A stretch of DNA of 5,255 nucleotides, from NCBI GenBank assembly GCA_029858845.1, contig JAOUEG010000148.1, positions 1 through 5,255 on the forward strand, in the 5' to 3' direction. Position numbers and translations under genes: made by a program. The DNA comes from Chloroflexota bacterium. GTDB taxonomy: Bacteria > Chloroflexota > Limnocylindria > Limnocylindrales > CSP1-4. Shown in pieces: positions 1-5,102 of the stretch. The notes beneath the pieces are model-generated. The model worked only from the letters and a program-made list of their open reading frames with translations. It made no database searches and was not told the origin of the DNA. Positions within the stretch are counted from its first letter, which is position 1. Each line of letters starts with the position of its first letter.

Positions 1-615
1 ACCGATTTCGTGGGACAGATGGCGCGGCTCTCCGGCCTGCCGGCCTCCGGCGCGCGCGAGCGGACGGCTGAGGTCCTCCGCCACGTCGGCTTGTACGAGG
101 AGCGCTATCGGCCGATCAGCGGCTACTCCACCGGCATGAAGCAGCGCGTCAAGCTCGCCCAGGCTCTCGTCCACGATCCTCGTCTCCTGCTCCTGGACGA
201 ACCGACGAACGGGCTCGATCCGGCGGGCCGCGACGAGATGCTGGCACTCGTCCGTCGGACCGGGACGGAGTTCGGGATCGCCGTCATCGTCGCGAGCCAC
301 CTCCTCGGTGAGATCGAGCGTGTCTGCGATCACCTCGTCGCGATCGACGCCGGGGCGCTCATCCGCGCGGCGCCCCTCGGCGAGTTCACCGGGCACACCG
401 GGACCCTGGTGGTCGAGGTGGAGGAGGGGAGCGATCGGCTCGCCGCCGCCCTCTTGACGGCCGGGCTTCGGGCCGTGGTGGACGGGCGGACCGTCCTCGT
501 CGACCTTCATGACGACGGCCCCTGGGATGTCGTCCGGGACTCGGTGGCGGACCTCGGACTCCCCCTGGTGCGCATCCAGCAGCATCGGCGGGGCCTCGAG
601 GAACTGTTTCGATGA
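1..615 (+). CDS. ABC-2 exporter ATP-binding subunit, 5'-truncated by window edge
   Basis: This is the C-terminal 204 residues of an ABC transporter nucleotide-binding subunit that would hydrolyse ATP on the cytoplasmic face of an ABC-2 type exporter. The frame is open from base 1, so the true start, Walker A and Q-loop lie upstream of the window; an in-frame GTG at 10 is only an internal valine. Visible elements in order are the ABC signature YSTGMKQR (124-147), Walker B LLLLDEP (187-204), the D-loop NGLDP and the H-loop histidine (298-300, in ASH). About 100 residues follow as a C-terminal regulatory-type domain, common in drug- and lantibiotic-exporter ATPases. The stop overlaps the next gene's start as ATGA (612-615), so translation is probably coupled to the permease. 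It is clearly paralogous to the ATPase at 1508-2533. The family is certain; the substrate is unknown. Confidence 0.95.
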   Translation, partial: TDFVGQMARLSGLPASGARERTAEVLRHVGLYEERYRPISGYSTGMKQRVKLAQALVHDPRLLLLDEPTNGLDPAGRDEMLALVRRTGTEFGIAVIVASHLLGEIERVCDHLVAIDAGALIRAAPLGEFTGHTGTLVVEVEEGSDRLAAALLTAGLRAVVDGRTVLVDLHDDGPWDVVRDSVADLGLPLVRIQQHRRGLEELFR

Positions 616-1511
616 GCGCCTCGGGCAACATCTACGATCTCGGATACCAGGGCTACGACGGCCCGCGACTCGGGCGAGTGGCCGTGACCGTCGGGCTCCT
701 GCGGGCGACGCTCGCCGCGGCCTACGGGATCGGGCGGGGCGGCCGGGCCAAGGTGGTGCCGTTCGGCCTTGCGGCCATGGCCCTGCTGCCTGCCGTCATC
801 GTGGTCGGGATCACCGCGCTGGTCAGCCAGGCCGGTGCCGGAGACGCCCTGGCGGAGGCGTCGCCCATCCGGCACGACAGCTACCTCAGCGTCACGTCCA
901 CACTGATCATGCTGTTCTGTGCGGCCCAGGCTCCGGAACTCTTCGGCAAGGATCAGCGCTACGGGGTGCTCCCGCTCTACTTCTCGAGGATCCTGACTCG
1001 CTCGGACTACGCCCTCGCCCGGCTCGGCGGCCTGGCGCTGGCGGTGTTCCTCGTCAGCGTCGTACCGCAGGTCGTGATCACGTTCGGCGCCGTCCTCGCA
1101 GCGAATGATCCGGTGACGGGGTTCGCGGACGAGGCGGCCGACATCCCGCGCTACATCGCATCGTCCGCGTTCGCCGCCGCGTTGCTGACCGCGGTCGCAG
1201 CGGTCATCGCCGCGTGGACCCCGAGGCGGGCCTACGCCACTGCCGGCATCATCGCCGTCTTCATCGTTCCGCCGATCATGGTCGCGATCGTGTCCGAGCT
1301 GGCCGCCGGGGATGCAGCGCGATTCCTCCTGTTCACGAGCGTCGCGGACATCCTGGAAGGGCTGAACGCCGCCATCTTCGGAACCCTCGCCGCCTCGCCC
1401 GCGGTGCTGGCCGCCGACTTCCCGGAGTGGGTCTATCTCGCGGCCACGGCCGTCGGTATCGCCGGCGGCGTGGCGCTGGTGCTGCGCCGCTACCAGGGCG
1501 TCAGCGGATGA
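612..1511 (+). CDS. ABC-2 type exporter permease subunit
   Basis: This is a 299-residue integral membrane protein, read as the membrane subunit partnering the preceding ATPase. The N-terminus carries IYDLGYQGYDGPRLGR (residues 7-22). From memory, a cytoplasmic GY-x-x-Y-x-GPRLGR motif is characteristic of a family of actinobacterial-type ABC permeases encoded beside ATPases. About six hydrophobic segments follow, near residues 50-72, 91-108, 136-163, 182-201, 208-231 and 273-291, with a basic cytoplasmic tail (LRRYQG). The start at 612 is supported by the ATGA overlap and by a GAGGAA Shine-Dalgarno-like stretch at 598-603, 8 bases upstream. The stop overlaps the next start (1508-1511). No catalytic motif is expected in a permease, so assignment rests on topology, the N-terminal motif and operon context. 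Substrate unknown. Confidence 0.88.
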   Translation: MSASGNIYDLGYQGYDGPRLGRVAVTVGLLRATLAAAYGIGRGGRAKVVPFGLAAMALLPAVIVVGITALVSQAGAGDALAEASPIRHDSYLSVTSTLIMLFCAAQAPELFGKDQRYGVLPLYFSRILTRSDYALARLGGLALAVFLVSVVPQVVITFGAVLAANDPVTGFADEAADIPRYIASSAFAAALLTAVAAVIAAWTPRRAYATAGIIAVFIVPPIMVAIVSELAAGDAARFLLFTSVADILEGLNAAIFGTLAASPAVLAADFPEWVYLAATAVGIAGGVALVLRRYQGVSG

Positions 1512-2533
1512 CGAGCGAGATGCCACCCGAGGCGTCCACACCGATGCCGGAACCGGGATCGGCGGCCCCGCCATTCCCGGCCGCCGTCACGGTGCCCGAC
1601 GCACCCTTGCCCGACGCGCCGTTCCCGGCGATCGAACTCGAACATGTCTCGCGCTGGTACGGCAATGTCGTCGCCGTGAACGACATCACGTTCGCCCTTG
1701 GCCCAGGCGTCACCGGTCTGCTCGGTCCGAACGGGGCGGGCAAGTCGACGCTGCTCCACATGCTGTCCGGCCTCCTCGCACCGTCTGCCGGCAGGGTCCG
1801 GGTCGCCGGTCGCCCCGCGTTCGGCGACCCGACGATCTATCGCGACGTGGGTCTCGTTCCGGAGCGGGAGGCGGTGCCCGGCTATCTCTCCGGGTTCGAG
1901 TTCGCGCTCCTCAACGCCGAGCTCCAGGGCCTCACGGACGCGCGCGCCGCCGCCGAACGCGCGATCGCGACCGTGGATCTTGTCGATGCCGCGCACCGAC
2001 CTATCCGGACGTACTCCAAGGGGATGCGCCAGCGCGCCAAGCTGGCCGGCGCCCTCGTCCACGATCCCCGGATCCTGCTCCTCGACGAACCGTTCAACGG
2101 GATGGATCCGCGCCAGCGCATCCACATGATGTCGCTGTTGCGCGAGATGGCCGCCGAGGGGCGCGTGATCCTGTTCTCGTCCCACATCCTCGAGGAGGTA
2201 GAGCGCCTGGCGGACGCCGTGCTCGTGGTGTATGCCGGGCGGCTTGCGGCCTCGGGCGACTTCCGGTCCATCCGACGCCTCATGACAGATCGGCCTCATC
2301 GCTTCACGATCCGCTCGTCGGATGACCGGACGCTCGCGTCGCGGCTGCTCGCCGATCCGGCGATCTTCGGCGCGGAGCTTGTGGATGGCGTCCTGTCCAT
2401 CCGGACGAACGATTACGCGGGGTTCACCCGGCTGATCGCCCCCGCCGCCCGTGCGGCAGGCATCCGCCTGCTCGAGGTCACCCCGACGGACGATTCGCTC
2501 GAGAGCGTCTTCAGCTACCTGGTGCGGCGATGA
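1508..2533 (+). CDS. ABC-2 exporter ATP-binding subunit with proline-rich N-terminal extension
   Basis: This complete 341-residue ATPase subunit has Walker A GPNGAGKST (residues 73-81), signature YSKGMRQR (169-176), Walker B ILLLDEP (189-195), D-loop NGMDP (197-201) and H-loop histidine H226 (SSH). The Q-loop region reads GLVPER, with glutamate (E119) where the classical glutamine sits, a variation seen in ABC-2 exporter ATPases. A C-terminal domain of about 80 residues follows (from about 263). Residues 1-41 before the first beta strand (IELEHVSRWYG) are an unusual Pro/Ala-rich, probably disordered extension. The frame is open far upstream, back to 1214, but 1508 is chosen because its ATG overlaps the permease stop as ATGA and an AGGG lies 9 bases upstream (1495-1498). 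In-frame ATGs at 1520 and 1544 and a GTG at 1592 would shorten the extension. The gene is coupled to the next permease by ATGA at 2530. Confidence 0.94.
   Translation: MTSEMPPEASTPMPEPGSAAPPFPAAVTVPDAPLPDAPFPAIELEHVSRWYGNVVAVNDITFALGPGVTGLLGPNGAGKSTLLHMLSGLLAPSAGRVRVAGRPAFGDPTIYRDVGLVPEREAVPGYLSGFEFALLNAELQGLTDARAAAERAIATVDLVDAAHRPIRTYSKGMRQRAKLAGALVHDPRILLLDEPFNGMDPRQRIHMMSLLREMAAEGRVILFSSHILEEVERLADAVLVVYAGRLAASGDFRSIRRLMTDRPHRFTIRSSDDRTLASRLLADPAIFGAELVDGVLSIRTNDYAGFTRLIAPAARAAGIRLLEVTPTDDSLESVFSYLVRR
1595..1624 (+). repeat. Two-copy 15-base tandem repeat in ATPase N-terminal extension
   Basis: Units 1595-1609 and 1610-1624 agree at 12 of 15 positions and encode PDAPL then PDAPF. All three differences fall at third codon positions, and only the last changes a residue (Leu to Phe). 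This looks like an old local duplication within the low-complexity Pro-rich extension of the second ATPase rather than a mobile or regulatory repeat. Confidence 0.7.
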
Positions 2534-3255
2534 CCGCCGTCGGCGCCATCGTCGGGACGACCCTCCGCGGCATGTTCGGCCGCCGCCGGGTCCTGCTGAT
2601 GCTCTTGCTCGCCGCGCTGCCTGTCTTGGTCGGGCTGCTCATCCGACTTGCCGGCGGGAGCCGTGACACCCCCGAGATCCTGGATGCTCTCGTCGTCCGG
2701 ACCGTGCTGCCGTTGGTGGCGCTGATCATCGGGACGTCGGTCATCGGATCGGAGATCGAGGATGGCACCGCCGTCTTCCTGCTGGTCAAGCCGATCCCTC
2801 GCTGGCGGACCGCCCTCGCCAAGATGGCCGTTGCCGCAGGACTCACGGCCGTCCTGATGGTTCCCCCGGTCGTGCTCACTGGGGTTCTCGTTTCCGGCGC
2901 GACCGGTGAATCGCTCGGCATCACATTCGGCTTCGCACTGGCGGTCATGGTCGGGGGCACCGCCTACGCTTGCGGATTCACGGCACTCGGCGCGCTGACG
3001 TCCCGGGCCCTGATCGTGGGACTCGCCTACACCCTCCTGTGGGAGGGGGTGCTCGCCGACCTCCTGGAAGGGACTCGCTTCCTCTCGGTGCGGCAGGCGA
3101 CGCTCGGGCTTGCCGCCGCGTGGACCGGTGAGGACACGGGCACGGCGGCCCTCGACCCGACGATCTCCGCCGTCATGCTGGCGGTGGTCATCGGCGCCTC
3201 GTTCTCGATCACCTCGCTGGCCCTCGCCCGATTCCAGATCCGGTCCGCCGACTGA
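2530..3255 (+). CDS. ABC-2 type exporter permease subunit, last gene of ABC operon
   Basis: This 241-residue membrane protein is presumably paired with the preceding ATPase. It has a short basic N-terminus (LRGMFGRRR, residues 12-20) and about six hydrophobic segments, near residues 21-40, 55-74, 97-121, 130-156, 160-178 and 211-234. Between TM2 and TM3 sits GSEIEDGTAVFLLVKPIPR (73-91). This resembles the E-x-E-x-GT...LL-x-x-P-x-x-R loop common in ABC-2 permeases, which lies on the cytoplasmic side where the ATPase docks. The start is fixed by the ATGA overlap at 2530-2533; no strong Shine-Dalgarno is visible, consistent with translational coupling. It is shorter than, and clearly different from, the permease at 612-1511, so the operon pairs two dissimilar permeases with two similar ATPases. 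Substrate unknown. Confidence 0.9.
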   Translation: MTAVGAIVGTTLRGMFGRRRVLLMLLLAALPVLVGLLIRLAGGSRDTPEILDALVVRTVLPLVALIIGTSVIGSEIEDGTAVFLLVKPIPRWRTALAKMAVAAGLTAVLMVPPVVLTGVLVSGATGESLGITFGFALAVMVGGTAYACGFTALGALTSRALIVGLAYTLLWEGVLADLLEGTRFLSVRQATLGLAAAWTGEDTGTAALDPTISAVMLAVVIGASFSITSLALARFQIRSAD

Positions 3256-3274
3256 GCGGCCCGACGGGCCCCGC
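3256..3274 (+). terminator. Possible weak terminator hairpin after the ABC operon
   Basis: Starting at the base after the stop codon, GGCCC (3258-3262), loop GAC, GGGCC (3266-3270) form a 5-bp GC stem. A GC/GC extension is possible (3256-3257 with 3273-3274) if two C residues bulge out. No T-tract follows directly, only TTT at 3281-3283, so this is not a classical intrinsic terminator. A competing pairing of CGGCCCG (3257-3263) with CGGGCCG (3292-3298) also exists. The location fits an operon end, but the structure is weak evidence in GC-rich DNA. Confidence 0.3.
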
Positions 3275-3302
3275 GCTCGCTTTCGTCCGTGCGGGCCGAC
3301 GG

Positions 3303-3332
3303 TTGACGCCGCACTGACCGCCGTCCTAGCAT
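3303..3332 (+). promoter_or_regulatory. Sigma70-type promoter for the iron permease gene
   Basis: TTGACG (3303-3308) matches the -35 consensus at five of six positions. TAGCAT (3327-3332) matches the -10 consensus at four of six. The spacer is 18 bases. Transcription would begin near 3338-3340, giving a leader of about 75 bases before the ATG at 3414. It is the best promoter-like pair seen in the only sizeable non-coding gap of the window, and it points toward the permease gene. Inferred from sequence only. Confidence 0.6.
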
Positions 3333-3340
3333 GTCCGTGA

Positions 3341-3352
3341 CAAGGCGCCTTG
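3341..3352. promoter_or_regulatory. Perfect 12-bp palindrome at the predicted transcription start
   Basis: CAAGGCGCCTTG equals its own reverse complement over all 12 bases, and the match does not extend further. It begins within a few bases of the predicted +1, a position where a bound dimer would block promoter clearance. No named regulator is recognised for this half-site. With no loop it is more plausible as a DNA-level protein site than as an RNA hairpin. Chance palindromes of this length are uncommon but possible. Confidence 0.4.
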
Positions 3353-3357
3353 CATCG

Positions 3358-3376
3358 GAAGGTCATGGTGACCTGA
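3358..3376. promoter_or_regulatory. Candidate DtxR/IdeR-type metalloregulator operator
   Basis: A perfect inverted repeat, AGGTCA-TGG-TGACCT (3360-3374), lies about 20 bases downstream of the predicted transcription start. Its AGGT...ACCT half-sites are separated by seven bases, as in the 19-bp DtxR/IdeR box TTAGGTTAGGCTAACCTAA. Aligned over 3358-3376, 12 of 19 positions agree, including both AGGT/ACCT cores, while the AT-rich flanks do not match. The gene downstream is an iron permease, which iron-responsive repressors of this family commonly control. The symmetry is seen; the identity of the regulator is inferred. Confidence 0.45.
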
Positions 3377-3413
3377 CCCGACGGCGCCGGATCGGCGAGG
3401 TACACGCAGCGAC

Positions 3414-4610
3414 ATGACCGCGGCATTCTTCCTGATGCTCCGTGAGGGCCTCGAAGCAGCACTGATCGTCGGCATCATCGCGGCCTATCTCGTGAAATCC
3501 GGGCGGCGCGATGCGTTGGGATCGATCGCGCTGGGCGTGGGTGCCGCCATCGCACTGTCGGTCGGCGCAGGGATCGCGGTGGCGCTGACGGTCGGGAGCC
3601 TGCCGCTCGTCGTCCGTGCGACGATCGAAGGCGCCGCGGCGTTCGCGGCGGTCGTCGTCCTCACCTGGATGTTGTTCTGGATGCGCCGCCAGGGGCGAGC
3701 GATCAAGAGCGATCTGGAGCGGGGCGTGGACTCCGCGCTGGCGGTGGGTTCGACACGAGCCCTGGCCGGTCTCGCCTTCGTCGCGGTCGTCCGCGAAGGT
3801 CTCGAAACGGTCCTGTTCCTGTTCGCCATCGGCTCGTCCAGCGGCGATGTCCTGCCGCTCCTGATCGCGTCGGTCGCCGGGCTCGCCGTCGCCGTGGCGA
3901 TCGGGTGGGCGATCTTCGCCCTCGGAGTCCGGATCGACCTGCGTCGCTTCTTCACCGTGACCGGGATCGTCCTGATCTTCGTGTCGGCGGGCCTGGTCGC
4001 GTACGGGATCGCGGAGTTCACCGAGACCGGGCTCCTGCCGGTCACGCCCGTCGTGTTCGACATGAGCGGCATCCTTCCCGAAACGGGCCTGCTCGGCTCG
4101 CTACTGGCCGGCCTGTTCGGCTACACGAGTGCCCCGACGGCGCTCCAGCTCGTCGGCTACCTCGCCTACCTGATCCCGGTGATGATCCTGTTCGTCGGCC
4201 CCCGCCGGCCGCGCGTCGCCGCAGTCGCCGCCGCCAGCCTCGTGCTGACGATGGGGATCGCGGTCGCCGCCTGCGGCCCCGCGTCGGATGACGGCGGCGC
4301 CGGCGCCGGCGCCGTGCCGTCCGGTGCCACGGTGGTCGACGTGACCGCCCGCGAGTATCGGTTCGAACCAGCCTCGGTGTCGGTCCCGGCCGGTCCGACC
4401 GCATTCCGCGTCAAGAACTCCGGCGCGGAGGAGCACGAGTTCGAGGTCTTCCAGGGCGATCGGCTGGTCGAGGAGATCGAGGGCCTGGTGCCGGGCCTTA
4501 CCCGGACCCTGACCGTGGATCTCGATCCCGGCGAATACACCTATGTCTGCAAGCTGCCCGGACACGAGCAGGCAGGCATGACCGGGACGATCACGGTGAC
4601 GGGCGGCTGA
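3414..4610 (+). CDS. FTR1/EfeU-family iron permease fused to a C-terminal cupredoxin
   Basis: This 398-residue protein probably imports iron across the cytoplasmic membrane. Residues 1-262 are a complete FTR1/EfeU-type permease. REGLE iron-binding motifs lie at 10-14 and 127-131, in TM1 and TM4 of seven helices (about 5-27, 37-59, 70-91, 117-139, 147-171, 178-201, 243-262). Basic loops at 28-32, 91-103, 172-178 and 264-267 fit an N-out, C-in core. An eighth segment (268-286) follows RRPR and ends in a lipobox-like VAAC (C287). After it come a Gly/Ala linker and a cupredoxin domain (305-397) with the full type-1 copper set H341, C379, H384, M389. By topology the cupredoxin lies outside the cell, and it resembles the N-terminal cupredoxin domain of EfeO. 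FTR1 proteins usually end after the seventh helix. The start is the only plausible ATG; GAGG at 3397-3400 is a distant (13-base) Shine-Dalgarno. The gene has its own promoter and possible operators. Permease and cupredoxin assignments are strong; the coupled role is inferred. Confidence 0.93.
   Translation: MTAAFFLMLREGLEAALIVGIIAAYLVKSGRRDALGSIALGVGAAIALSVGAGIAVALTVGSLPLVVRATIEGAAAFAAVVVLTWMLFWMRRQGRAIKSDLERGVDSALAVGSTRALAGLAFVAVVREGLETVLFLFAIGSSSGDVLPLLIASVAGLAVAVAIGWAIFALGVRIDLRRFFTVTGIVLIFVSAGLVAYGIAEFTETGLLPVTPVVFDMSGILPETGLLGSLLAGLFGYTSAPTALQLVGYLAYLIPVMILFVGPRRPRVAAVAAASLVLTMGIAVAACGPASDDGGAGAGAVPSGATVVDVTAREYRFEPASVSVPAGPTAFRVKNSGAEEHEFEVFQGDRLVEEIEGLVPGLTRTLTVDLDPGEYTYVCKLPGHEQAGMTGTITVTGG
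4296..4313 (+). repeat. Triplicated GGCGCC hexanucleotide encoding the Gly-Ala linker
   Basis: Three exact head-to-tail copies of GGCGCC encode GAGAGA (residues 295-300) between the lipobox-like cysteine and the cupredoxin fold. In-frame hexamer slippage would change linker length by two residues without a frameshift, so copy number may vary between strains. Each unit is also self-complementary, which may promote slippage. Confidence 0.8.
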
Positions 4611-4611
4611 C

Positions 4612-4625
4612 GATCCCGGGGGATC
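4612..4625. terminator. Small inverted repeat in the gap between convergent genes
   Basis: GATCC (4612-4616), CGGG, GGATC (4621-4625) forms a 5-bp stem with a 4-base loop. It fills the 13-base gap between the stop of the iron permease gene (4608-4610) and the facing stop of the minus-strand gene (4624-4626). It is symmetric, so it could act on both transcripts. The stem is short, there is no T-tract on either side, and the symmetry may be coincidental. Confidence 0.25.
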
Positions 4626-5073
4626 AGAACGGCTTGGTGACCATCAGGAACACGATCGTCATCGTGATGATCGTGGCCACCACGCCGAACATCTCGGTGC
4701 GTGCCGCCGCGCTGGCGTAGGCGTCAGTCGCCGGGTCGCGCTCGGCCTCGGCGAGCTGTCGGCGCATCGCCGGGGCGAACAGGGCGATCCCGAAGATGGC
4801 CACCGTGACGTACAGGGCGATGGATGCGGCGATCCAGCCGGTCTCGAACGAGAAGTGTCCCTGCAGCACCATGGCGACGCCGGACGCGAGGATCAGGATG
4901 TAGGCGGGGTTCGCGATCCGGCGATCCAGCCAACGGATCGTCGAGATGGCGAAGATGAGCTTCTCCCGGTCGCGTCCTGCCCGGCGCAGCCAGAACACGT
5001 ACGTGAGGTTCGCCCCGACCGCCACGATGACCGGCACGACGTGGAGGAACTTGAGCAGGATGATCACGGACAT
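4624..5073 (-). CDS. DUF2269-like four-helix integral membrane protein
   Basis: This 149-residue hydrophobic protein begins with ILLKFLHVV...GAN, closely recalling the LLKFLHV start of DUF2269-family predicted membrane proteins. Hydrophobic segments lie near residues 3-28, 55-71, 78-100 and 127-146. A basic loop (LRRAGRDREK, 29-38) and a charged, Ala-rich loop (about 103-126) separate them, and His11 sits in the first helix. No catalytic motif or signal peptide is seen and the function is unknown. The ATG at 5073 has GGGG only two bases upstream. The GTG two codons later (5065-5067) has the same GGGG at a normal 8-base distance, so the true start may be there. The partial gene at 5103-5255 ends 29 bases upstream on the same strand, suggesting co-transcription. 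The 3' end converges on the iron permease gene. Confidence 0.85.
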   Translation of the reverse strand: MSVIILLKFLHVVPVIVAVGANLTYVFWLRRAGRDREKLIFAISTIRWLDRRIANPAYILILASGVAMVLQGHFSFETGWIAASIALYVTVAIFGIALFAPAMRRQLAEAERDPATDAYASAAARTEMFGVVATIITMTIVFLMVTKPF

Positions 5074-5102
5074 CGCCCCAACGATAGCGCGCCGGCCGCC
5101 GG

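Noticed and set aside
1214..1507. Upstream extension of the second ATPase frame
   Set aside because: The frame is open, but this part encodes an Arg/Gly/His-rich shadow of the permease in another frame. The ATGA overlap at 1508 marks the true start.
507..1574. Long minus-strand open frame opposite the first permease
   Set aside because: The translation is a low-complexity run of Arg, Gly, Asp and Glu without recognisable motifs, typical of the antisense of GC-rich coding DNA. The plus-strand reading is a coherent membrane protein with coupled start and stop.
3360..3374. Exact match to the eukaryotic nuclear-receptor estrogen response element (AGGTCA-n3-TGACCT)
   Set aside because: This is coincidence in clearly bacterial DNA; only the dyad symmetry is meaningful here.
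3261..3384. CCGACGG occurring three times in the intergenic gap (3261, 3296, 3378)
   Set aside because: The spacing is irregular and a 7-mer this GC-rich is common in such DNA, so it is not convincing as a regulator array.
2515..3462. Minus-strand open frame spanning the second permease and the regulatory gap
   Set aside because: Same antisense-type composition. It runs through a clear plus-strand permease and the promoter region, and has no motif or conserved start context.
4651..4675. Inverted repeat CACGATC...GATCGTG near the end of the minus-strand gene
   Set aside because: It falls inside the coding sequence for a Thr/Ile-rich transmembrane helix (TIITMTIV). Repeated ATC and ACG codons explain the symmetry without a terminator.
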